Assembly: GCA_030549335.1 (NCBI GenBank)
Contig: CM060188.1
Coordinates: 13,250,501-13,314,500 of the forward strand
Direction of reading: 5' to 3'
Length of the DNA: 64,000 bases
Source of the DNA: Pontederia crassipes
Lineage: Eukaryota; Streptophyta; Magnoliopsida; Commelinales; Pontederiaceae
Positions 22,101 to 32,109 of the stretch are shown in pieces (the first letter of the stretch is position 1; the number at the start of each line of letters is the position of its first letter). The translations under genes were made by a program, and so were the position numbers. The notes under the pieces are model-generated. The model saw nothing but the letters and a program-made list of their open reading frames with translations. It was not told the DNA's origin and did not search any database.

Positions 22101-24223
22101 CCTCAAAAAAAAAAAAGACACATACAAGGGAGAAAATGCCATTTTAATAACAACTAGACGTGACATAGAGAGAAAATAGGATCCATGGCAGGCATTACAG
22201 CATGTCGACTGAAACCAACGATAGGTGACCAAGATTATCATGCCTAACATTTTAGTAGTTGGATGACCTAATAAAGTTTAGTGACATAGTTGGAAAAGTG
22301 AATACAGCTAAATGACCGAACAGAAAGTCCACTAGAAAAGTAAATCATGTCCATTTCAATGATTGTCTGCTCCGATGTTTATGAGAATGTTCTGGTGCAA
22401 CTTTTGTGCACTAAATTTGGCTCTCTGTACCAATTTGCTTAATATTTTATTGGATTCTAGTGCCTGTTTTGCATGCACTTAGCTGTTTTTTTCTCATAAT
22501 CCTTAGGTTGAAGCAGTGATTGACAAAATAATTGAAGAAGCAAGAACTGGGGAAATTGGTGATGGCAAGATATTCTGTAAGAGCATTTTTTTCCTATTTA
22601 CTTTTATCATTGATAATAGTATATGAATTTTGATTGAGAAAATCATAGGCAATCATAAGATGCGGAAGGCAGCTGTTGATGAATTTCCTTTATTTAAGTG
22701 TTCCTCAACTTGGCAATGCACAATTGTTAGCCAAACATAAAGGGTTCTGTATATTCAGATCTAAAATCCTTTTTTACTGATGAGGGAAAAGATAATTTAT
22801 TACTTTTTTTTTTGAGAACGGAAGGACAACTACCAGAATCTGTAGTCATCCAGCTTTATTGATGAAAGATAAATTGAAAAAATGGTCATAAGTACAAAAG
22901 AAAAACAAAAATGAGATTGCCATGATAACTGAATCTCCTGCCCATAGTTTCATAGGATTTCTGGCATGTGCAATAATTTTATCCGAGTAACACCGTTCAC
23001 CCAGAAAAAAAAAAGAAAATTACCGCATTTCTCTGGGACCAAATTGCCCAAAGAATGGCTAGATGTAGTACATGATGTCAGCGTGGGACATACACTCTCA
23101 CACCCTGATGCCTGCCATCAAGTCGCAGGGACTGCCAGAAGGATGCGCCAGCAATAGATCTAGCCATGTGCATTGGAGAGTCAACCATACCAACTTAGCC
23201 ACTTGACATGCAAAGAAAAGGTGGTCTGTATCCGCTGGAGCCAGCCCACACATGGCACAGTGCACCTCAGCGTAGTTTGCCACTGTAGTCTGTACGTCCT
23301 CGTGAGAAGTTTTCCTCGCTGAATCAACCATGCCAAAATTTGGACGTCCTGGTATGGGCTTATGCCAGATGATTCTACAATCAGCTTTTAAGTCATCATC
23401 TTAGAAACGATCCACCGCATCCAGGACATTATACATCTTCTAAAAGAGACTTCATTACTTAAATCAAATATATGGAAAGTTAAGACAGCTGATTAGCTGA
23501 TTATCACATCTTCCAAAATGCTTATCCGAAAATGCATAGATTTCATAGAACATCATGACGGCCATTTACCACAAATTCAGGGCATCAAACAAGTAGTAAA
23601 GATAGATAAATATGGACATAAGTTTGTTCTAGATGCATTGTTTTTCTGTATTGCTGTTTTTAATCCTGTTTCTTTCACTGTGCCTTCAGACATATAAAGG
23701 CTTGTACAATACATCATAAATGGTTTAATGGAATCTGAAAATATGGACTCATTGATTTATCTGTTGTTTTTTAAAATAACAACATTCTATATCTTATTTC
23801 CATGCAAGTAATCAAGTTCCGTTTTCTGCAGTGATACCAGTTTCAGATGTCATAAGAGTTCGCACAGGTAAGTGCACAATTATGTACCACTTCCCGATTT
23901 CATGTTACTTTTTAGAGTCCACTCTTTCACTTCAGGAGTTAGTTAGTTAAGCCGAATTCACCTATAATTGCTTAAGTTTCTGCTAACTTCATTGTCCCAA
24001 AACATAATCAATAAAGGTTTAGGATTATTAACATTCTGGTTAATCATTCTTTTTCCCCTAAAAAAAAGACTTACTCTTCAGCGAAAGGTATTGTTGCTGG
24101 AAAAATTGTGGCTCCATGCTATTAATCTTGTTTGTTTTCTAATTTATTTCAGGCGAACGAGGGGAGAAGGCTGAAAGAATGAGTGGCGGACGATCAGATA
24201 TGATTTCTGCATCATCCAATTGA
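16134..24223 (+). CDS. GLB1: Chloroplast PII nitrogen regulatory protein, eight exons
   Basis: The exons are 16134-16347, 16445-16490, 16609-16636, 16747-16834, 17876-17943, 22507-22576, 23832-23867 and 24153-24223, all GT/AG, totalling 621 nt (206 residues). PII is a trimeric sensor of ATP/ADP, 2-oxoglutarate and (in most plants) glutamine; in plastids it relieves arginine inhibition of N-acetylglutamate kinase and restrains acetyl-CoA carboxylase. The first 70 residues are a Ser/Ala/Arg-rich transit peptide (MAAVLVSSAAARPMAL...). The core then shows YVPDASFYKIEAILRPWRL, the T-loop GFGAQGGSTERHGGSEF, and the B-loop signature TGEIGDGKIF. RTGERGEKAERM and a short C-terminal extension of the kind that forms the plant glutamine-binding Q loop end the protein. 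Exon 3 is only 28 nt. The start at 16134 is chosen over an in-frame ATG at 16062 because it begins a typical transit peptide. Intron 5 (4.6 kb) is swollen by nested transposons; intron 6 holds a LINE. Confidence 0.94.
18498..18520 (-). mobile_element. 23-bp LINE-tail insertion with perfect 14-bp target-site duplication
   Basis: TTC plus a T-run and GGAGAAAG is bracketed by two identical copies of attagttccaccag (18484-18497 and 18521-18534). The GGAGAA following the T-run matches the reverse complement of the LINE family's last bases. This is the clearest of the ultra-short insertions. Confidence 0.75.
18535..19382. other. Unidentified segment inside the TIR element
   Basis: GC content is higher than in surrounding intron. 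Open frames occur on both strands (for example 19009-19392 on plus), but I recognise no domain and no splice structure. It may be internal transposon sequence or a captured host fragment, as Mutator-like elements are known to carry; nothing in the sequence decides this. Confidence 0.35.
19397..22115 (+). mobile_element. ORF1-only LINE ('half-LINE'), non-autonomous
   Basis: A GC-rich element with an ORF1-type region. It starts near an ATG at 19417, has Pro/Ala heptads encoded by a 21-bp minisatellite (about 19516-19630), and then a double CCHC zinc knuckle at 19797-19905 (CFRCLERGHFTGDC and CLWCRGEGHRQSLC). A long frame at 19988-20821 contains DIQGLPLHLQRPEIAQAVAQ, the GLP-x-H core seen in plant LINE ORF1/DUF4283 proteins. 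No endonuclease or reverse transcriptase follows. Instead it passes to a 3' UTR (GAGAGCCTACACTTGTA, TTATATATATTTGGATGAC, CATCCTTTTTCTCCTC) and poly-A. That 3' UTR is the same as in the RT-bearing copy at 2617-3945. The ORF1 region is spread over more than one frame, so this copy is decayed. Imperfect flanks agacacgtagagag (19383-19396) and agacacatacaagg (22116-22129) look like its target-site duplication. Confidence 0.7.
19516..19630 (+). repeat. 21-bp minisatellite within LINE ORF1
   Basis: Five near-perfect units of a 21-bp sequence built on GCGCCATCGTCACCACCGGC encode a PAAPSSP-type heptad in the ORF1 frame starting at 19417. Being a multiple of three, unit changes keep the frame. Confidence 0.85.
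22801..23440 (-). mobile_element. 5'-truncated LINE in PII intron 6
   Basis: A T-run at 22804-22814 is followed by GAGAACGGAAGGACAACTACC and, in 23098-23331 on the minus strand, a zf-RVT domain (CAMCGLAPADTDHLFFACQV). Its tail has the same layout as the other LINEs but is more diverged. It is antisense to the PII gene. The 5' junction is approximate. Confidence 0.7.
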
Positions 24224-26413
24224 GTAGATATCTTATGTTCTAGTTGTACGTGTTATGTCATTGATTCCCAATAATTTTACCTGCGTCTTGCTTCATTGCA
24301 ACTTGGTATGTATCCCAATGACAAAGGAAAAGACTGGCATAACTCTTTTTTTAAGGAGAAAACTGACGTAACTTGAATAAAGAAGGCAAGTTACTTTTAG
24401 TTGCTAATGTATCTGGATTTCAGAAATGAGTACATTCCATAAGTTTTAAGAGACAAAGGAATGCTGTGAAAAAAAAATCCTTTTAGCTGTAGGAAAATTA
24501 TGCTGTTGCATAGTCTCCTTGAGGGAGTAAAAGTGTTTATCTTGATATCTTAAAATGGCCAGTTTCTTCTTAGAGTATTTAGCCAAGAAATGTTTAACGT
24601 AGTAATTGTTAGATTAGGGAAAGAAATGCAGTGGTATCTGTATGATCATTATGTACTTGGAAGATCAAGCATGGATAACAATATGGTAATAGTATTAGTG
24701 CCCAATCAACAGCATGCAAAGCATGCCATGTTGCAGTTGAAGCTAAAGTGATTAATTGTTTATTGCCTTTGAACTCAGATACGCCACTTGTTTTAGACTG
24801 AGATGCAGATGCATAGGTCTGAGACACCACACTGATCCTCCCATGCTGCTGATTATGTGGATGCCAAAAGTACCAAATGCAAGAAAAAATATGTAAAATG
24901 ATAACACCTAATATACAAATATATATGCAAAAGAAAGCTCATATTTCTGTTTGCGGATGAATTACTTCCCTTTATTTCCCTTTCCTTCTCTAAAACAGCT
25001 ACTTTGCATCATATTAATCTTCTTTTGTCCCGTACTGTCATTTCTCCCATCTACAGCTCATTAATTTGAAACTATTTAATTTGGACCTGTTTGGTGGACT
25101 TTGTTTTTGCGCTGATGTATTCACATATTCTTCGTTCATGTTCTTACATATTTTTGTCATGTTGCTCCTTTACTTTTATCAGTTTCTACAAACATAAATT
25201 TTCTCTGAGCTTCACGTGCCATTGGCAATTTCAGTTGATATATATGGTTTTTCAATTTGTCACATTCTGTATAGGTCGCAAGTCAGAAGCATGATCATGA
25301 TCATCTTGTCATCCTTCTCTTGCATTGCCACAAACGTGACAATTAGATTATGCTTTTGTGTTGGCAGCCCATTAATCTCGTCTTCACTGTTTTTTTTTCC
25401 TTTCATATTTGTGCATGCTGTTTGCACTTTGCATTAGTTACTGTAATGAACTTTTGCATGGGTACCATTAGAGTCTTGAAATCTGTTGAGAACTCAACGT
25501 GAATCAGCCATCCATCATCGAAATTATGCCTTCTCACAGCAGTTCTATTCGGAATTCTGCTTCGGATATCTGTTTGTTCTTGTACTTTAACTGAAAAGTG
25601 GAGTCTGTTACAGAAATCTCTTGTTCACAAAGCGTGTGAATTCCTAGTTATGGAGAGGGCAAAAAATCTCCCTCATCTATATTTATCTCATTTTCAGTTC
25701 AAAGATATATCATGCATAAATTTGAAGCTTACTTCCTTTCCATTAGTAGTTATGAACTATTTTTTTACTCCCATGCGTGTCAGAATGAACTAGGAGAAAG
25801 GAAAGTGATCTATGCACCAGCTTCTTATATTTATGTATTTCATATTCTTTTTTACTGGTCCCCAATCTATGAATATTCATACTCTGATGCAGACATGAGA
25901 CCGTATTTAAAACATGCAAGAAGAAAACAATTCTTACGAATTGATCAACAGCATCATCGAACTCTTTTTTCTGTTTCTCCACAGTAGTCTGGTTCTTGGT
26001 ATGAGTATTGGAATGTAGAAATTTAATATATTCTGAACAATTTAAAGCATATCCTATAAGTGGTCTTATAATTTACTGTACCATTCCCTTCAACCGTTTG
26101 ACAATGGCGGGCAAAGCTGTGAAACAATTTTGAATCTCATAAGTTTTACTTTTCATTTTGTATATACTCATAGACATGAGAAGATCCTAATTGTAGAAGA
26201 TCTAACTGATTTTGAGCCTTTGACCTCATTTAGAAGGCAGAAGAAGAAAGAAAAAAAAAACATCTTATCCTCATCATTAAGAAACATGACTGGACCAGCT
26301 TTAGTTTTGAACACAAAGTGATCAGCAGTCCATAATGCTTTTTAGTTGTCTGCGTGGAACTCTTGTAATTATACGTACGTTGAACAAGCTTCTTTTAAGG
26401 TAGAAGTGATTCC
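24224..26413. other. 3' flank of PII and intergenic DNA
   Basis: The PII 3' UTR must lie at the start. A 17-bp LINE-tail insertion occurs at 24345-24361. No gene is recognised in the remainder. Confidence 0.5.
24345..24361 (-). mobile_element. Ultra-short LINE-tail insertion downstream of PII
   Basis: CTTTTTTTAAGGAGAAA lies between actggcataact (24333-24344) and actgacgtaact (24362-24373), a 12-bp duplication with two mismatches. The T-run followed by AGGAGAAA matches the LINE end exactly as at 751. Confidence 0.6.
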
Positions 26414-26416
26414 TAA

Positions 26417-27904
26417 GGGGTTGTTTGGATTAAGGAATACGAGGGGATGGGGTGGAAAACGAGAAGATGAATTCTTTAAAACTTTGTTTGGTAAAATTTA
26501 TTTTAAAAATTATGAAGAGTTTGGTGACATGAGTTATATCTTCACATTACAATTTTTTCATTTCATCAAATTAGTGGAACGGGGAGGGTTAATAATTTTT
26601 TGGACATGATTAAGATTATTTTTTTTTATCATCTCTTGAACTCTTTTTATATACTACGTCGTCCTTATCGACAATAATTTACAAATTTTCGGTGGCAAAT
26701 AATTTTCGAAATTTGCTTTCTCTGTCTCATTTCTTTTTCTTCTTGATTTCTTGATTTTGTAGGTAACAATTTAAAACTCTCGATGACAAATAATTTTTGA
26801 GGTTTGCTCTCTTTCTCCTCTCTCTTTCTCTCTCCTCTTTCTCTCGATCTTTGCTTTTTTGATTTTGCAAGTAGTAATTTGAAACTCTCGATGTCAGACA
26901 ATTTTCGAGATTTACTCTCTCTCCCCTCTCTTTTTCTCTCTCCTCTTTCTCTCGGTCCTTGATTTCTTGGTTTTGAAATTTTCTGTAGTAGATAATTTTT
27001 GAAGTTTGCTTTCTCTCCTCTCCTTTTCTCTCTCCTCTCTCTCTCTCAGTCGTTGAATTTTTGATTTTGCAAGCAACAATTTGAAATTCTCGATGACAGA
27101 TAATTTTCGACGTTTGCTCTCTCTCTCCTCTCTCTTTCTCTCTTCTCTCCTTTTCTCTCTTAGTCGTTGATTTCTTGATTTTGCTTTGCAAGAATGAAAC
27201 TCTCTAAGACAAAAAATTTTCGATGTTCTCTGTTTTAATGTTTTGCAAGCAATAATTTAAAACTCTATGTGGTAAATAATTTTTGAGGTTTGCTCTCTCT
27301 CTTAGGTTTGCATTTGCTTATTATTTTATTATTTATTTTTTTTAATTTATAATCTCGTATGTAGTATTTTGATATTATTTTCAATTATTTTTTGAAAATA
27401 TAATAAACATGTATTTTTATTAATAAATATGTATTATAAAAATCCAATTATAAATTAATAAATATGCATCATGTATTACAATCGATATTTTCGACAATAA
27501 CATAATGTATTTAAAATTTTTTTCGATCACATAATCTTTTTATTATTCATATATGATCATAATATATAATAAATCTTTTCCAATTTATTTAACTAAAAAA
27601 AATTTCAAGTTTCAACTACTCTTGTATTTTACCTTTCAATATTAATTTACATTGTAATGTAAATAATTTATTAAGTAATATAAATATGAATAAAACATAA
27701 AGGATAAAAAAGATTTTTATCTAAATTAATCTTTTCAACTCCATGTTTTAAGTATTGTATTCAAACAAAAGTTGGTTTAGCTTAATCTTTCAATTATTTT
27801 TTATTCAAACATGAGTTTAGTAAAATCATATCACACCATCTTTCACCACATCCTACCACACCATCCCATCCCACTCTTTCATTACTTATTTCTCAAACAA
27901 ACCC
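26417..27904. mobile_element. Non-autonomous PIF/Harbinger-type element with an internal satellite
   Basis: The termini GGGGTTGTTTGGATTAAG and, inverted, GGGTTTGTTTGAGAAATAAG are flanked by TAA on both sides (26414-26416 and 27905-27907). TTA/TAA is the family's target. There is no transposase. The core is dominated by a pyrimidine-rich tandem array (26690-27310). Confidence 0.7.
26690..27310. repeat. Pyrimidine-rich tandem array, unit about 120 bp
   Basis: Five to six diverged copies share the order GATTTCTTGATTTTG, CAAGYARYAATTTRAAACTC, TCGATGACARATAATTTTCG, GTTTGCTCTCTCT and a CT-rich run. The minus-strand open frames of Arg/Glu/Lys-rich composition here are products of the CT runs, not proteins. 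Confidence 0.8.
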
Positions 27905-28581
27905 TAAATGATGCGAGGTCCCCTTGCACCAGAAGAAACACATGACAACCTAGTCAAGTAGTCCGCAATTTGGGTCTAAAACACAAAAAACTGGACCTAA
28001 TCATTATTCTATTTTCTGTACAGGGGTGTACAGGGAATCAAATACGTTCGATCAGATTAATAAAGTAAACATGAGAAGATGCTCTCTTGTTTTTTGTGTT
28101 AATTTGAATACGGGAAGGAATTGGAGGGGAAGGGGAAGGAGGAGAAGAAGGAAGAGAATGGAGAGAAGATTATTCGACTTTAATTTAGAGTAAATTATTT
28201 TTAGATCATTTAAAGAGAAGAAGAGGTTAATATTCTCTTCTTCATTAAGTTTTCTATCCAAACTAAAGAAAAAAAAACTTCCCATCAATTATCCTTTATG
28301 CTAACACACAAATTATATTCTAAGTGCCGGTATTCTAGCTGTTAACATCAGTAGATTTAAATCCATAAAAAAAATCTGGTTTATGTTATCATCTTCATTA
28401 CAGATTGAGACTGTATTATCGATCGATGATCATTTAGAGCAGTCCAATCGAGATCAGAACATAGTACCCGTCCTATGAGGTCGACAAGTCTGACATAGGA
28501 GGCATTATATTGGTTCTTCTTTAGACATAAATGTTTTCATATGTGAGCTAGACATGGCCACGTTGGAGTACACACAAGCCC

Positions 28582-30905
28582 TCTAACGTATCGGCCTTTA
28601 ATAAAAAGATAATAATAGAGAAAATTTGAAACGAGCAGTCGGCAGGGAAGGCGTAGCCTCTCTTGGCTTTCGCCGTTTCGCCTCTGGCCGGCCATCGACG
28701 GGGGCGTATAGGGGGGGGGGGGCACCCTTGCGCCCTCTTGGAACCCCCGACCTCCTCCTCTCCTTCGTTATTCTTCTCTTCCACTGCACCGGCGAACGAT
28801 GACGCGCGACGACGAAGCAGAGCCGAGACGAACAACGAACGAATCGATCCCTCTTCGACGCATCTCGACATTCTTTGACGTGTGCGAGGGGCAGACGAAT
28901 CCTTCCAGATGACAGCGAACGTCCGACGACGAGAAAACGGCCGGCGAATCCATTTGAGCGAAAAACAAGGTACCCTTAGCGTTTAATCCCATAGACAAAG
29001 AATTATGGATCATTTGATGTAAAGAATTATACCATAGTGATCCTGAGAGTGTTTCCTTTAAGTTTCGTATTCATATTGTATTGAATTGATGGTCGGAGGA
29101 CCGTCAGAATCGGAGGTAAAGTCCGGCGGCCTTGTTTTATCACAGGGACCGGTCGACCGATTCCAGAGACCGGTCGACCGGTCTGTGCACAGAACTTATA
29201 TGAATGCATACTTATCGGTCGACCAGCCACGTCGGTCGACCGGTCTCTCTGTCAAAGAATAAAATCCGACCTTACGATCGATCGACCGATCCTAGAGGAC
29301 GGTTGACCGATCCGTTGCGCACTGCGCCTCTTCATGGCCTAATGAACGGTCGACCGACACCCTGAACGGTCGGCCGGTTCACAGACACCGATTTAAAGAA
29401 CTCGGCCGACCGATCCTATAGGACCAGTCGACCGGTGCCAAGAGAACGGTCAACCGGTCCAACAGGAGCGACCGATCGGTCTGACAGGCAGATCCATTGG
29501 TCAGACCTGATCGGACTAATCCACTTTCAAATCGTAACTAAGATTCTGATCAGTTCACCTATATTGGCTGAGTCCTATTGTACAAAGATCAAAGTTCTAT
29601 TGAAACCTAAATCATAGATTTCACAATGACTAAAGATAAATAAAGCAAGGACAAAGACATGTGATTGCTATGTGCCGGCCCCAAAGTTAAAGCAAAGATC
29701 AAATATTAAAGCAGAGGAGGGATATGTAATTAGCTGAGGGGACAACGACGCTACTGTCTTAAATGACCATTATTCTTGAGATTTCAGATTTTCTCTCACA
29801 TGTATCTCGAATGAAGGGTGATGCGAAAGGACATACCCCTTCCCTTAAAGATTTAAAGTATTATGCCAGAGGGACATGTAGCTAGCTGAGAAGACAGTGA
29901 ACCTACGGGTCTCGTAACCGACCACTGTTCCTGAATTGTAGGAATTCTTTTCCTTACCTTCCGAACTGGGTGAGGTAGTAATACCCACCCCTTTTCTCTT
30001 TATGGGCTTTCTGGCATTAGAGAATCAGAGATGCACCTCTAGCTTTCCAACCTAATAAAGTCGAGTTCGCTTAGGACAACTAACTCTAAGGATAATTTAG
30101 TAATGTAAAAGACGTAGCACAACTAACAGTAAAGCAATGCAAAGTAAAACAATGTACAACAGAGCAATGTAAAACAAAGCACAATAAAGTAAAGCAGATA
30201 TATTGTAAAGCAAAGCATTGTATAATATAGCAAGGACATTGTAAAGTAAAAGCAGAGTAACACAAAGATAAAGTATTGTTATAGTAAAGAACAAAGTATT
30301 GATATGATTAAAGACGTATGTATTGATTTCATGATCGTCATCGATCCTTATTTCACCGTCTATTGCTATTGTACTGCATCTTTGCTCATGGGTATTCTAT
30401 TCCCCTGCATTGAGATTTTGCAGATGAGAATGCCAATTGAGAAGATGATGGAGAGCGCAGGGCTTGGAGAAGCTGCACATGACTGATATTTCTGCTCCGA
30501 ATATTCTTGTTGCATATTTGTTTAAATCATTTTATTGTTCAGAGACATCATATTTTCTTCCGCACATAGAACTTCAGACAAGCTTATTTATATTTTCGCA
30601 TAATTTTTTATATTGTAAGACACCATAAACTTCCGCATACTTTCTATAATATGAAACATCACATACTTCCACATATTTTCTATAGTATGAGACATTATGA
30701 ATTTTCCGCATTTTAGTCATTCGTCACGGCATTTCGACTACTCTTCCGCATTAAAAGTCCTCTATTATATTTATTATTATTTTATTAGTATCACGTAAGT
30801 AGTTTTATTGAATGGTCAATGTCAGTAGAGCAATAAGCAGTGTAGCACTCCTGGAATCAAACTGACCGCCTACGTGACGAAAGGTGCGATTTCGGCGGCG
30901 TTCGA
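28582..30905 (+). mobile_element. Second solo LTR of the same family (fossil)
   Basis: The 2.3 kb sequence is flanked by the 5-bp direct repeat agccc (28577-28581 and 30906-30910). It is collinear with the LTR at 8187-10894. Shared parts are a CCCTT/CCTCCTTC...CCGGCGAAYGATG block, GTTTAATCCCATAG, the GGTCGACC array (29145-29500), two GACATGTAGCTAGCTGAG-type blocks, an AAAGCAATGTA simple array (30110-30300) and CTGCACATGACTGAT. No internal coding region is attached. It is diverged from the first copy, so both are old. Confidence 0.75.
29145..29500. repeat. GGTCGACC palindrome array within the second LTR
   Basis: About twelve GGTCGACCGR sites or variants alternate in pairs. The position in the LTR matches the array at 8770-9145, but the spacers differ. 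Confidence 0.8.
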
Positions 30906-30910
30906 AGCCC

Positions 30911-31820
30911 TCACTCAGCCTTCTTTCAACATGACCTCATTAATTTGTGGAAAGGCCCTGAGGTGATTGATTGCACTCAAGTTCACTTAAACTGTTGTAT
31001 CGGTGTCAAAACACCAAGAAGGCTGCAAAGTTTGCTTCGCTGCATGCATTTGAGGCATCTTAACAGTGCCTTGCAGCAGTAGATCACAGTTCAGATTCCA
31101 CCGTCTTATAAGCACCTTCACCAAGGTTGAACTAAACTAATAAGAAGCTATGACGTTCTAAATATGTGAAAAAAGACAAACAGTGGTCTTAAAGTTTTCA
31201 GTAAATTAATGCATCTACTCTCTCTGTTGATATGAGTGAACAGGAGAATCGACTATATATATTCCCTTAAAGAATAGTCAGAGCTGTTTGCATCATTAAT
31301 ATATATGTCCATGAACATTCATAAATGTGAGCGTATGCATCAAAAGATCACGCATGTGGGGTAGGATGGCCAATCAATGTAGGACAAGAACAAAAATTAT
31401 AAACTAAATTACGTAATTTGTAGACTCCCCCACTTTACAATTAATCCAACTTTGGCCCTTTCTTTTGCATTGTCTAATCAAGTTCCACCTGTCCTCAGTC
31501 AATCGTTCCATCATCCCGTGTGCATGGCCATACAAGCATCTCTCTCTCTCTGAATGTGGCATAAAGCATGGTAAGTTGGTAACAAAGAAATAGATGACAG
31601 TTGAGCGGTTGAGCCTCTTGTCCAAAGTCACAAACATGCTCACTAGTATCACACGCCAAACGAGACACTAGGAATAATAAAGCGTGATAGAGTCGTTCCA
31701 AATGAAACTCTCTCTATCTCTCTCTCTCTCGAGCCACAAATCATGGAATGCAAGTATGCAATCCTCTCATCATCAGCATCATCCTAGCCGTATATGCACC
31801 CCTAGCTCTGCTTCCTTCCA
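30911..31820. other. Intergenic DNA upstream of the WAT1-like gene
   Basis: No gene is recognised. The last few hundred bases should contain the upstream promoter of the gene at 32110. Confidence 0.5.
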
Positions 31821-31829
31821 TATAAATAA
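31821..31829 (+). promoter_or_regulatory. TATA box of the WAT1-like gene
   Basis: TATAAATAA lies about 290 bp upstream of the start codon, with C-rich sequence just downstream. A transcription start near 31850 would give a leader of about 260 nt that includes a 44-bp CT tract. Confidence 0.55.
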
Positions 31830-31940
31830 CGCGGCAAAGTGGTGAGCACCTCATGAATGCCCTCTGTCTTTACTTCCTTTCTGTTATGCTACTGCGCCAC
31901 CCGACGCTCTAAAGCTCCAAGCTCCATCTGGTTGCATAAC

Positions 31941-31941
<1 letters not shown>

Positions 31942-31985
<44 letters not shown>
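31942..31985 (+). repeat. (CT)n tract in the WAT1-like 5' leader
   Basis: A 44-bp CT run lies between the putative TATA box and the start codon. CT/GA tracts in plant leaders are known binding sites of BPC/GAGA factors. Confidence 0.85.
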
Positions 31986-31992
<7 letters not shown>

Positions 31993-32109
31993 ATATGTGT
32001 ATATGTCAATGTTCATTCGCTCTTTCTGTATTAAACCTCTTCTTTTATTTGTGGCGCAGGAGGGAGGGCTTTAGATCAGAGCAAAAGATCACGTCGTCGA
32101 GAGAGGAGA

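Larger units (their letters stand above)
18234..22317. mobile_element. Long-TIR DNA element in PII intron 5, carrying nested LINEs
   Basis: The left arm 18234-18460 and the inverted right arm 22110-22317 match in order. They share GGTYATYTRRCT..., TCACTAAACTTTRTT, GGTCATCCRAC, CTATTGGTTTC or CGTTGGTTTC, ATTTTCTCTCT, AAATGRCATTTTC and TATGTGTCT. The arms are about 210-225 bp with moderate divergence, so the element is old. Arm length fits a Mutator-like element, but a 9-bp target duplication is not obvious. The interior contains an ultra-short LINE insertion (18498-18520), an unidentified segment (18535-19382) and an ORF1-only LINE (19397-22115). Because the insertions lie within the TIRs, the TIR element came first. 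Confidence 0.72.

Noticed and set aside
26665-27191. Minus-strand Arg/Glu/Lys-rich frames suggesting a nuclear protein
   Set aside because: They are read through the CT-rich tandem array inside a Harbinger-type element; periodicity follows the repeat.
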